From Tetrastigma voinierianum (Eukaryota; Streptophyta; Magnoliopsida; Vitales; Vitaceae): 64,000 nucleotides of DNA. Made by a program: the position numbers and the translations under genes. The DNA is taken from the NCBI GenBank assembly GCA_016808115.1, contig JAEQBH010002438.1, forward strand, positions 1,178,001 through 1,242,000, written 5' to 3'. Every line of letters begins with the position of its first letter. Position 1 is the stretch's first letter. The notes under the pieces were generated by a model, which did not search any database, was not told where the DNA came from, and saw only the letters and a program-made list of their open reading frames with translations. Shown here in pieces: positions 23,471 to 34,927 of this stretch.

Positions 23471-24720
23471 CAGAATAGCAGCGTCTGGGTCATGTTCGAG
23501 CCTCGAGATACTCGATAGTCTCTAACGCTATCTGACATGTGTAGATGGTTGTCGAGGCGCAGGACGCAGAGGGCGCCCACGGTACCGGGGTCAAGCACCA
23601 CCGCATTTGGATCGGCAGGCCTTGCTAAGGCCGTAGGGTACGGTACCGCCGGCATTGGGTAATGTGCTAGTGTAAGAGTGGTGTCGGGAGGTCCGAAAAT
23701 TCTCCAGAGGTTCAGTAATACATCATCCTCCGGCAGCATTCAGGCTGTGGGGAGGAGATCCGATGGGCGGCGTAAGACCATCGGTCGACGCAGTCGAGAA
23801 GGTGCAGAGGCCATGGAGACACTTTAATACGATCAGGATTAGCTAGCTACTGCTCCAGCCTGTAGGTGAGAACCCATATGGTGGAATTGGGCAGACCCCA
23901 GAGACTTAGGAGGAAATGACATAGGCAGTTCCAGAGCTATCCATGGGTAAGTATTTTCGAACACGAGACATGGTTGGGTTCGGGGAGTTCCTGAGTCAAG
24001 TAGTGGACAATGACTGTGGATGGATTATGGCTAGATCTCACCAGCCACCCGCTTTGTCGATGATCACGCGGCCACCTTATTACGGCCGGGCTGGGGAGAT
24101 TCGAGAATGGGCCAAAGTCATCTATCCGGGCAGGATCAGAGATCTCCCCGCCGACAGACATGGACTCCAGCATGGTTGGGACACCGACTCATAGAGAGAG
24201 ATATCGAGATGCCCTGAGCACTCTGGGATGCGGTGTTAGTAGCAAAGAGTGAAGTTAGAGAGGTCAATCTTCTTCTAGTCTCGGTTGGGCGCAGGGCTTC
24301 TGGCTCACGAGGGTTCCAGAATCGCGCCATCCTGCCGTGACAAATCGAAGTTGCTCTGGCCGCTAGGCAGATGGTGTGGCTACCATTACCAACACACTGA
24401 CATATCAAGCAGGATCGGGTCTCCTGCAGACAAGGATCCTGGGGAAGCCTCGGGACTCGCTGCCAGCCCCGACAAAGGTAGGACAGAGAGATACAATATA
24501 TTCCTCCACGCCCCAAAGATGCCGTAGGAGCCATCTCACCTTTAGAGCCATATTCACCCTCCTGACACATACAAGAACACAAAACAAAAATGCCATGGAA
24601 AATGAGAGGCCAAAGGCTGGGCCGAGGCAAAGAACGAGGCCCACTGTGCAGGACAAGAAGGTCGGGCTAGCGAGCCTTACTCCTAGAGGACTAGAGGGCG
24701 AGACCTGACTTTGGGATTCA
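23471..24720 (+). pseudogene. Element C: gag (decayed, first copy)
   Basis: Plus strand. The capsid part is badly broken. Homology to the second copy is clear from about 24250 (AGGTCAATCTTCTT and CACGAGGGTTCCAG in both). A zinc-knuckle remnant lies at about 24375-24425, with WCGYHY and HTDISS in place of a CxxCxxxxHxxxxC motif. The C-terminal linker reads ENERPKAGPRQRTRP at 24600-24650, typical of chromovirus gag. No long gag frame survives. Confidence 0.65.
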
Positions 24721-24899
24721 CTTCGAGTAGTTTAAGTAGTGATGAGGATGTTTCTTTCTAGATGAGTTACCGGGATTGCCTTCGCAGAGGGTCAGACTCA
24801 AGATCGAGTTACACCCTAGTACCGCCCATTCCCATGACTCCTCATAGATAAGACTGGGGCTTGAGTCAAACTCGCAGTCCAACGACAAGAGCCACCGAC

Positions 24900-25640
24900 G
24901 CGGGTTCATTGCATCGAGCACCCCACCATGGGGAGTCTGTGGCTCATTGGTAAAGAAGAAGGAGCACATCTTTCTCACTGTAGACACATAAGACGCTTGA
25001 ATAAGGTTACGATCAAGAATCGAACTCAAAGGTCGAGGATTGACGATTGTCAGATCACCGAGAGGAGAGCCAGTCTCACGCCAAGATGCACTTCACACTC
25101 AAGCTACCATCGCCTAAGGGTTAGGGGGAGATGAGATATCCCCAAGATAGCGCTTAAGACGTGATTATGGCACTTTGAGCTTACGCGACGCCTCTTCGTG
25201 ACGACGAGAACGCACACAAGATTCATGGACCTCATGCACGTAAGATTCCAACCCTATCTAGATCGGGCCATTTCGTGAGGCCTTCGCGGATGAAATTTCT
25301 CGACTCCACTCCTTAGTCGCAGTGGGAGTACAGAGTATCATTTGAGGATCGGTAAGCTACAGCTTGTCGAGAGATCACTACCATAGACGCCAAGTTCGCA
25401 TATACGAGTTTCGCCTCATCGGTGAGATTTTCGGGACACGCGGTGTCAAGACGCTGTGCGGTCGAACGGGACCGCTATAAGGTCGAGGTCATGACTTAGT
25501 CAGAGAGGTCAAGTCACTGGAGATAATGAAGTTTCGGGATTACCGGGTACTATAGAATATTCATCAGGATTTCTCCCGACAAGAAGACCTATGACTAGAT
25601 CGACCCTAAGGAGGTCAAGTTTTGATTTGGATGACTGACG
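24900..25640 (+). pseudogene. Element C: reverse transcriptase (decayed, first copy)
   Basis: Plus-strand reverse transcriptase. The fingers-to-palm segment at 25000-25070 reads LNKVTIKNR followed by RIDD, diagnostic for chromovirus enzymes. The catalytic box is not readable in one frame. The connection region (25480-25620) keeps nucleotide similarity to the better preserved second copy at 30780-30950. Frameshifts are dense. Confidence 0.78.
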
Positions 25641-26060
25641 CCACAGAAGGCATTCCAGAGTTGAAAAGCGTGAGGCTTACTTCACTTCTATTCAGGGTAG
25701 TCCCTGACACAGGAATGTGGGTATACAAAGGTATCAGGATGTTCTTCGTGAGGCCTGGATCGGGATGTGTTTTGATGCGTACCGGGAGGGTAGTAGCTTA
25801 CTGCTCCTACTGGCGAAGAATCATGAGTACCATTCCCACACAACATGGAGTCATGGCCAGTGAGTCTTCACTTTGAAGATTTGGAAGGTCACTACTTTAT
25901 ATGTGGCGAGGAGTTCGAGGTGTAACAGACCATAAAATTCACATATTCACGCAAATGAGACTCCTTCAATATGAGGCAACGCAGATGGGATGGAGTTCAG
26001 AGGATTATGACTTCACTTTGCATTACCATCCCTGTAAGGCAAATGTGTGGTCGATGCACT
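25640..26060 (+). pseudogene. Element C: RNase H (decayed, first copy)
   Basis: Follows reverse transcriptase on the plus strand. Recognisable pieces are ELK near 25660, CVLMRTGRVVAYCSYWRR at 25768-25825 (the conserved CVLMQ-GRVVAYASRQ strand), and the DHK-type segment near 25930. The assignment rests on these and on co-linearity with 30960-31340. Confidence 0.75.
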
Positions 26061-27700
26061 GGGCCTAAGTCACTTGTGGGAGCATCGCAGTATAGCTTCC
26101 CGAATGGCAGATGCTCGAGACTCGTGGACGAATGCATATAAGACCGCGAGCATCGTGGTACCGCCGGGAGTTTAAGGGCTACACCCATCACTATCGGGAG
26201 CAAAGTGATCAGTCCCCAGGCTGTGGCACCTGGGAGATAGTGTCCATCGTGACCAGTACAAATGTACATGTGATCTGAGGGTCGACCGTCCACAAGCAGA
26301 TGGTAGTTCTGTGATAGAGTGATCGTAGTGGTTCCCTGGGCCGACCGATTTAAGAGAGGAGATTCTCGTGGAGTTTCATCGCTCGATTATTGTAATCCAA
26401 GGGTAACGGCGATGTACTCAGATCTTTGTCGCCGTGACACCGAGCGGGATGAAGAGACACCGAGGGGACTTTGTTAGATGATGTCTCACGGTCAACAACA
26501 AAGCTAAGGTCGGTGCACCGTATGACAAAGAGTGGCTACCACCCATCGGAGGTGGCCGAGGAAGGAGCACATCACTTATAGATTTTGTGGACAGCACTGT
26601 TGGCTGAACACCGCAGAGACATGATGCATGGGATACGGACCCACTACCTAAGTCGACATTTTCTAGCCAAGTATGGATGACCTTCATCGAGATTCTGGCT
26701 TCGCTGTACATCCGAGATAGTCTAGCTGGCTACGGAGTATCGGTATCCATAAAGGCTGGGATGGGGACCCGAAGTTTATGGCGCACTTGGAAGCAGCTCC
26801 AAAAGGCTGGCACACGGCCGACCATGAGTAGCCCCACCCACATTGATGGTCACCGAGAGGACTATACGCTGTGCAGAGGAACATGTGCCGTAAAGCACGC
26901 GGGCCCCCGATCATGGGCGTAGTCGGGAAAGAGCACTGCCTATATGAATCTCGCCTTACAACAAATGCTTATCAAGTAGTATACGATGCATGACCATACG
27001 AGGCATTGTAATGCAGAGGCCATGCAGACATCGATATGTCGTGGATCTAGGCGTGAGAGAGTCTAATTAACGTCCCGACTGATTAGAGATTACCTCCGAG
27101 AAGGGTGAGCTTGATTACTGACAAAATAATTTCTCAGTGGTCTTCTTCCGCCAGAGCCCAAAATATCATGCGGCCGATGTACGACGGTCGACTCTTAGAG
27201 TTCGAGGTTGGAAATCACGCCTTCTCACAGATGCCTAAGCAGTGAGGGTCAAGTTCTACAAGTAGGGAAGCTATGGCTGAGGTTTTTATTGTGTGCCCTT
27301 CGAGATACTCAGAGGTAGTACGTGAGGCTGCACGGTTACACAAGTATCGCCCAAAGACATGTCGTGTGTCCAATAAGGCATTTCACGCCTCCATACCTTC
27401 AGGTACACCTGCATCCAAACCTCATGTAGTGGATCGGGAGAGATCAGTTACCACTTATGACTCTCGAGGAGTGACCGTTGTGCATTATAGATAAATGTGA
27501 TCGTGCCTTGTGATGCAAGACCGTGAGCTAGGTAAGGCGCGCTTTCAGCCGACCACGGAGCAGGAGTCAACGGAGCGCGGCGGACACACGCGGGTCACCC
27601 ATCCTTCGGCGCTTAGGACGAAGGTACGCGGTTTGGGTCGCTTAGTATTTTAATGACTAATTTACATGCAATAGAGTGCAATGCTGCATGGCGTAGCTGT
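26060..27700 (+). pseudogene. Element C: integrase with chromodomain-like tail (decayed, first copy)
   Basis: Plus strand. The HHCC zone lies at about 26390-26500, the core at 26530-27200, the GPY/F module near 27200-27330 (FEVGNHAF-type sequence), and the chromodomain-like tail at 27500-27650. The tail aligns at nucleotide level with that of element A (both contain GCAAGACCGTGAG). It ends in ACGAAATTCCTTTTAAGG just before the polypurine tract. All catalytic-core blocks are interrupted. Confidence 0.75.
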
Positions 27701-27736
27701 GTTCGTAGTGATCGTTCGCACTTCGGACGAAATTCC

Positions 27737-27755
27737 TTTTAAGGAGTAGGGAGAA
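27737..27755 (+). other. Element C: polypurine tract before LTR C2
   Basis: A purine-rich run (AAGGAGTAGGGAGAA) ending directly at the LTR start TGGGAAGACC at 27756. The same arrangement precedes C3 at 33047-33062. Confidence 0.7.
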
Positions 27756-29560
27756 TGGGAAGACCCGAGAAATTCCAATTTTCGAAAAGCAGCAAAACTA
27801 TTGATTTCTTAAAACTGAAATTTTTCTAGACTTCTGATGACAAAACGATTTCACCTTAAATCGCCTCGCAAAATCAAGTTACCATCAAATTTCGTCGAAT
27901 CGCAAGACAAATGGGACCTTCACGCTTTGAGGCAACTGGTGCCTGATGTCGAAACAGTGGTTGAGAGATTACGTGTGAGAAAAGTCACCTACCATGTACT
28001 CGCGACACATGTTAAAATATTAGAAAGGTGACGGATGACTTGATTGTGCCATGTCAAAAATTGTACAGGACACATTGGGAATTTATAAAATTGTTGACGG
28101 TGAGTAGACAAAAGATGAATAAAGGTTCATCTTCTTAAAAGAGACTAAAAACGTGTAGATATGGACCTGCTCATGCAGCAATGGATTTCAGCTTTTAGAG
28201 AGATAGCGCGGTTTTCTCTAGGTTTCCCCCATCTTGACCGCTGATTTTCAATTGCAGAAAGTTAAAGTGAAAGCTTCGCTAAGTGTGCGAGGACCACGCG
28301 TGAGCACTAATTTAGAGTTTCAACAACCTCAAGAGGTAAAGGATCTTTCCTACTACGACCCGCTAAGAGCCATGTAAACGGTCAGAATGTTCTGTGCCAT
28401 TGTTTTTTAGTCAGAACCTGATCTCAAAAAAGCCTTGAACTCGGTTGTATGAAAATTCCGCAGCCAGTAGGTTTGAATCAGAACTTTGCGGTTTCAATCG
28501 CTCAATGAATATTTTCAGGTGAATTTGCCATTGAGTATCCAAAATGAATTGCCATATTGCGAATTCAAACTTCACGCGAGCTAATTTTTAAGGTAATCGG
28601 TTTGCACTTCACAGATAACACGCTTTGATGCTATCAATTACGTTAATATATTCATGTGCAATATATTAGCATGAATGTGTTGAATAATTATGCATTCCAT
28701 ATGCATCGTAGCAAATTAATATTAAAAAGTGCAAGAAATATAATGATACTTAAATGAAACAAAAATGAAAAATGGTCAGAAAAAGGAATTCTCGACGAAG
28801 ATTTTCCGCAGAATCGGTTGGACGGTCCAATAAATTTGCTAACGCCGTGAGGAGCCCTTAATAATCATAGGAAGGTTCCTCAACACATTCGCCTTGAGGG
28901 TAGTCCAATACTTTTTATCGAAATCCTCGATAGCGTGTTTTCAAGAACAACACCCCTTTGTTTTGAAAAAAACTGATTTTACCGCATTCTGGCTTTTGCA
29001 AAAGTATATTCTATGTGGAGTCGAGACTCGAGACACGTGGTCGGTCATGTGTATTATCTCGAGTAGGTCTGGCGAAATTGCTCAATGTGGTTGTTTGCCA
29101 TGTATATGCACTAGCGGAGTGAACTACAAGAAAATTATCACTACCGGGCTTCACACCCCTTGCCGAGGGATCACTATTTCGTGCATGAGTGTGCACAAAG
29201 ATTCATCGCCGCTAGATACGCATTTTAGAAGAAAGCCTGATTTGCGGGGTTTTGTATTCGTTTTGGTATAACATGTATTAAAATTAAAACTTTGATATGT
29301 CAGAAGAGGATTTATTAATCCTTGAAACTATCGTGATATACTAGATATATCTTTGTGAGTGATTTACGCAGGGTCTGGCCAGGCCGCAACATTACTCGCA
29401 TGGACTCCTGGCGTGTGTCACGGTTGGATTATCGTGGTTATGTTGTAAAGTGCTCAAGTGTTCAGATGCCAAAGGAGACTCCCGCCCCGATTTTCATGAG
29501 TGGTGTTTGTTACCCGACATCCATCGATTTGCCTCGCAGGGTTGTCCAAATAGAATTTTA
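27756..29560 (+). mobile_element. Array C: middle LTR (C2), 3' end missing
   Basis: Plus strand, homologous to C1 from its start to about C1 position 22040 (GAGTGGTG, then TTACCCGACATCCA in both). Here the sequence switches directly into the middle of gag, so the last 200 bp or so of the LTR, the primer-binding site, the leader and the gag N-terminus are absent. The switch lies between 29540 and 29590. Confidence 0.78.
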
Positions 29561-29584
29561 TCTAAAAAACGATCAATGTGTTAT

Positions 29585-29990
29585 GGATGCCCCGTAAGGA
29601 GAGTCAATCTTCTAGGGTTCTGGTTGTGCCAGAGGGCTTCTAGTTCACGAGGGTTCCAGTGTCATGTGCCATCCTGTGCCGTGACAAATCGGGAGCGTTT
29701 GTCAAAGCAGGTGTATGGTGTGCTACCATTACCAACAGCCTGGACATATCAAGAGGGATTGTCCCCAGAGACAAGGATCCTAGAGTTCAGGGACCCACAT
29801 AGTCCCAGACAACAGTAGGGACGTGAGAGGATTACAATATATTCCTCCACACCAGACAGCCAGGAGCCGGCCTCGCCCTTGGGGGATACATGGGCACCTC
29901 CCGTTACACGTGGTAGCCGGAGAGCCAAAAGTTATGGGCCGAGGCAAAGAACGGCAGGGCCTACAGTAGGGATTAGCATGAAGGTCGGGC
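29585..29990 (+). pseudogene. Array C: gag C-terminal fragment (second copy)
   Basis: Starts in the middle of gag, matching 24250 onward. An intact-looking zinc knuckle is read at about 29719-29763 as CYHYQQPGHIKRDCP. This is a CCHC-type nucleic-acid-binding motif of chromovirus gag, with the second cysteine changed to tyrosine. It is better preserved than in the first copy. Confidence 0.72.
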
Positions 29991-30239
29991 AATGAGTCTT
30001 TTACTCCTGCACGGCGCCAGATTCCGGGACTTAGATCTACCTCGGTAGCTCATGAGTATGAGGCGGATGTTTTTCGGATGAGTTACCGGATTGCCTTCTC
30101 AAGCAGAGGGTTGCAGACTTCAAAGATCGAAGTTACATCCTAGTTACTTCGCCTCCATCTCACGACTCTAGATAAGACCAGGCCGAAGCAGCGTGGATCC
30201 GGAGAGTCCGGGCCACAAAGAGCTACTGACAAGCGGGTT

Positions 30240-30960
30240 CATTAGACCCAGCACTTCACCATGGGGAGCTCCGCTCTTCGCTTGCAAAGAAGAAGGACAA
30301 GACCCTTCGATCAGGCATTGATTACGCATACAACAAGGTTACGATCAAGAATCGAACCTGTCGAGGATCGACGATTTGTTCGATCGAGAGGAGAGCTTAG
30401 CTCCACGCCAAGATAGACCTTCACACCGTTACCATTATCGCCATGTAAGGTTGCGGGAGACAGAGATATTCTAAGATAATGTTTTTAAGACTTACTACTT
30501 GCATCTTTGAGTTTACTAAGGATGCCCTTTGATCGATCGATCGCGCTTCACGCAGATTCACGATCTCATGCATGTGTGGGTATTCTAACCCTATCTAGAT
30601 CAGCTTGTCGTAGTTCGTGGATGAAATTTGACCTACTCCTAAATGAGTGGCCAAAGATGAGTATCATTTGAGATCATATTGTTTTGCCAGTAGATCATCG
30701 GGCCGAAAGACGCCAAGTTCAAGAAGTACGAGCTTTGCCATCGAGGTGAGATTCGGGGACACGCGGTGTCGCGATCGCGTGTCAATGGACCCAGAGAAGG
30801 CCGAGGTCGTGATGAGTTGGGAGAGGCCGAAGTCGGGCCGAGATACGTAGCTCGGGATTACCGGGTACTATAGAAGATTCAACAGGATTTCTCCGATTAG
30901 CAAAGACCTATGACTCAGATCAATTTAAGGAGGTCAAGTTTGATCGATGAATCTGATGCG
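30240..30960 (+). pseudogene. Array C: reverse transcriptase (second copy, decayed)
   Basis: Plus strand. AAGGTTACGATCAAGAATCG (30331-30350) is shared with the first copy and encodes the NKVTIKNR segment. The palm-to-connection part at 30780-30850 reads VSMDPEKAEVVMSWERPKS, a near-exact match to the chromovirus consensus. The catalytic box between them is disrupted. Confidence 0.8.
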
Positions 30961-31340
30961 TAGAAGGCATCTGTAGAGTTGAAAAGGAGGCTTACTCACC
31001 TCCCATCTAGGTAGTCCCTGACAGGAACGTGGGTACGCTGTATTGTGATGCTCTCGAGGGTCGACCGATGTGCTTTGATGCGTCCCCGGAGGGTAGTAGC
31101 TATTGTTCATTAGTTGAAGAATCATGAGCAAAATTATCCCACACACAACATAGAGTTGGCTACGTAGTCTCGGGCTTTGAAGATTTGGGCTACACTACTT
31201 ATATGGCGAGAGTTCGAGGTGTACCGAGACCATAAAATTCAAGTATATTAATGCAGCCGAGACCTCACATGAGTAAACGCAGATGATGGAGTTCCCAGAG
31301 GATTATGACTTCACTTTGCACACACCCTTCATCCCGTAAG
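30960..31340 (+). pseudogene. Array C: RNase H (second copy, decayed)
   Basis: Plus strand. It contains an ELKRRLT segment (30975-31000), a YCDA-type catalytic strand near 31040, LMRP-GRVVA at 31075-31105, and an RDHKIQVY-type DHK segment near 31220. The order and spacing fit RNase H between reverse transcriptase and integrase. Confidence 0.75.
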
Positions 31341-32945
31341 GCAACGTATGGCCGATGCATCATTTGGGTCACTGGAGCACATAGTATAGCTTCCGTGAAT
31401 GGTAAGATGCTCCCAGACCGGTGGATGTCACAGGTACCGCTGAAAGTGTGCACTGGGGTACGCCGGGGAGTTTAGTGGCTACACCATCACTATTGAGCAA
31501 AGATCAGTCCTGAAGGCACGAGATAGTGTCCATCGCACCGTGTACACGTACATGTGATTTTAGGGTCGACCATTCACTTAGATGAATCTTCTTCGTGATA
31601 GAGGACTTTGGGTGAAGTGGTTCCCTGGGTCGATCGATTTAAGAGAGGATTTCGTGGAGTTTCACTGCCTTCGACGAACAGGCATCCAGCGGCAATCGAA
31701 GATGTACCCAGATCTTCACCGCCGGGTGATATCGAGCGGATGAAGAGGGATGACGTAGGGGACTTGTTAGATGATGTCTCATCACGTGTCAACAAAGTTA
31801 TGTTGAGTACTGTAAGACGCTGAGTATTACTTCACCATCGGGAGGTGGCTGAGCTGAAGCCGGGAGCACATCACGATAGGATTTTGTGGACACACTTGGC
31901 TATGAACACCAAGTAGAGACATGATGCTAAGATAGTGATGCTGGACCTGGCCACTAAGTCGATTACTACTTTTCTTAGCCGGGTATGGATGACCTTCACA
32001 TCGAGAGATTCTGGCTTCATTGTTCATTCGAGAGATAGTCTAGCTAATGGAGTACTCCAGATCCATAGTGTCGGATGGGGGACCGAGGTTTATGGGCGAC
32101 TTGGAAGAGTTTCCCAAAAGGCTACGTGGCACACTACCGACCATGAGTAAAGCTTTCCACCCACGTATCGGATGGTCGGGCCCTGCAGAGGACTATACAG
32201 TAAAGTAGAGAAAACATGCCGCAAGCATGCGCCCTGACTTCATAAGGTAGTTAAAGAGCACTTGCCTTAGCGGAATTCTCGCCTACAACAGCTATCGGGG
32301 GCGAGTATAGCGATGGCACCATATGAGGTACTGTACGGAGGCTACAGATTACCGAGACAAGCCGGACGAGGTGAGAGAGCTCCATCATCGGTCTCCGATT
32401 CGACAGGAGATACCTCCGAGAAGTGCGAAGACACGAGCTGGGCTGCCTTCTCATGGCTCGTGAGCTCCCAAAAGAGCTATGCCGGGATGTACGATCGCCG
32501 ACTCTAGAGTTCGAGGTTGGAAATCACGCCTTCTCGGGCGTGATGCCTAAGAAAGGAGTGGTCAAGTTCCCACAGTTTGAGGAAGCTGTATCAGGCTTCA
32601 GACAAAGTTCCCTCGAGATACCAGAGAGGGTAAATACGTAGGCTGCACCGGTCGGGCGGGCATCGCATCAAAGAGCGTCGTGTCCACAAGGTATTTTTAA
32701 TGCCTCCATGTTCTCAGGTAGCACCCGCATCCGGGCCTCATGTGAAGTGGATCTGGGGGAGAGATCAAGCTGAACACCTGACGGACCTTCGAGGAGCGGA
32801 CTGTGCATTATAGGATACCGGATCGTTTTGTGACGCAAGACCGCGAGGCTAGGTAAGGGTGCTAAGGGCAGACCGTGGAGCCGATGGAACGTGGGAGCGC
32901 TGAGACACAATGCGGTCACCTATCCTCTGCTTAGGGACGGCACGC
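31340..32945 (+). pseudogene. Array C: integrase with chromodomain-like tail (second copy, decayed)
   Basis: Plus strand. The HHCC zone lies at 31670-31800 (ERMKRDDVGDLL), followed by the core start near 31840-31900. A late-core MAPYEVLYGGYRLPR lies at 32313-32357, and the GPY/F entry EFEVGNHAFSGVMPKKGVV at 32510-32570. The chromodomain-like tail at 32840-32930 aligns with those of element A and the first C copy. Frames change several times, but this is the most readable integrase of array C. Confidence 0.82.
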
Positions 32946-33046
32946 GCTTACCGCTGAAGATTTAAACGACTAATTTTACATGCATGGTAGAGTGCACGTT
33001 TGCATATGCATGTGCTTCAGTAGTGATTGTCTCTAATTTATTTAAA

Positions 33047-33062
33047 TCTTTTATGAGGAGAA
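33047..33062 (+). other. Array C: polypurine tract before LTR C3
   Basis: TCTTTTATGAGGAGAA followed at 33063 by TGTAAGATCTAG. It is more degenerate than at 27737 but in the identical position. Confidence 0.6.
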
Positions 33063-34922
33063 TGTAAGATCTAGAAATTCCAATTTTCCTAAAGAGCAAA
33101 ATGTCATTTCTAAAATCAAAATTTTTCTGCATCTCTGACGCGACAAAACGGATTTCCACCTTTCGAATCGCCTCGAAAATCGTTACCACGTGTCAAATTC
33201 GTCAATTCCAAGACAATCACTTCACGTTTTGAGGCAACGTAAATGGAAACGAAACAGTTCGAGAGACATAGTTAAAAGTCACCTAATACATGTACTCGTG
33301 GACACATGTCGCAATACGTAGCGTGGATTGATTTATCTAGATCGGTGCTGGCGTCAAAAAAATCTGAAGAAGCGGACACATCAGAATTTATAAAACGTTA
33401 ACGAGGAAAGACAAAAGATGAACAAGTGTTCATCTTCTTTTAAAAGAGACCGCCAAAAACGCGGTAGGAGAGGACTGCTCATGCAAAGGGTCGATTCTTT
33501 GTTTTTGGGAGAGATGCGTGCCTTCTCTCTAGGTTTTTCGCCGATCGACCGCTGATTTTTCGGGACGGAAAGTTGAAGGAAAGTCGCTTTTAAGCTGCGG
33601 CGAGACTATGCCAAGAGTAACACTAATTTGGTGGAGAGTTTCAACAACTCCAAGAGGTGTGGATCTTTCACTTGCGACTCCGCAGAGCCAGGTAATGGTT
33701 AGGAATGTCTCTAAGGTCATAAATTTTCAGAACCTCGATCTCAAAAGCTTTGAACCGGTTTTAAGAAAAAATTCCCATTGTAGTGGTCGTGTGAACAAAG
33801 AACCCCAGGGTTTCACTGCTCACGTGAATATTTTTTGCAGGAATTTTTATTATCGAAAGGATTCAAAATGAATTGCTTAGTGTTTGTTAATTAGCCCATG
33901 CGAAAGCTAATTTCTGGTGTAAATTTACTGAGAATTCTACAGCTAAATATGCTTTATGTGATTGAATTAGAGGTTAATATATATTCATAATATGTTATTA
34001 AAGATTTGTAATGTGTTGAATTACATCGCGAAGATTCCATATGCAATCGCGTACCTTAGAATAATAAAGTATACGACAATTTAAACGAACAAAACGAAAA
34101 TGGTCATGAAAGGAATTTAATTTTAAGATTTTGCAGACCAAGGTTGGGAGATGGTCCAACAATTACACGGCCGTGAGGAGCCCATGAATCAAGTTTAGAA
34201 GGTTCTCCAACACATTCGCCCCTGAGGGTAGCCGTCCAACACTTTTACCTAATTTAGCAAGTCAAGAACAAATAACTTTTGTTTTGAAAACCCGCGATTT
34301 TACTTCGCATTCGGGCTTAGTAGTATTTGAGGGAGTCGCTGAGGACTCTATGACATGGGGTTGGCCGCAGACATTCGAGAGTAGGTTCATGAAATCGCCA
34401 ATGTGGTTGTTCGCCATGCATATGCACTTGTGTGTGAAAGAACTCACGTAGCAAATTATCACCATCGGGCTTTGCCTGATTCCTCGTCGAGGATCACTAT
34501 TTGCATAAAGAGTAAAGACAAGGACGCGACGCCGTAGGCCGCATTTCAGAAGAAAGCGACGCGCTGTGGGTATTCGCTTTGTAGGAATATGTATTAAAAT
34601 TGTAAACTACGTATGTTCGTAAGAGTGATTTATTAACTTAGTAAACTATCAGATATACGATATATTTGTGAGTGATGATTTAGGCCCAAGTGGCCAAGCT
34701 ATTTATCGCATGTGGACTCTATGGGTCATTGTTGATTATCGGACATGTTGTAGTTTCAGAGCTCCCCAGACAAAGGAGACTCGCTGACATGAGGAAAAGG
34801 TTCAAGCCATCTTAATATCCAGCACGATTATTCTCAGCAGTGTCGACTGGGTCATTAACTGACACCTGGCCGCAAGATCGCCAAAACACATCGATCATTT
34901 TCCGAGCAAAATTCTATTTGAC
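33063..34922 (+). mobile_element. Array C: right LTR (C3)
   Basis: Plus strand, about 1.86 kb, starting TGTAAGATCTAGAAATTCC. It is homologous to C1 and C2 and ends near 34922. The next bases, AACCC (34923-34927), match AACCG just before C1 (20203-20207) at four of five positions, a probable target-site duplication. No gene. Confidence 0.78.
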
Positions 34923-34927
34923 AACCC

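Noticed and set aside
24136..24630. 164-codon minus-strand open frame
   Set aside because: It is antisense to the gag region of element C, which is identified on the plus strand by homology to the second copy and by the zinc-knuckle remnant.
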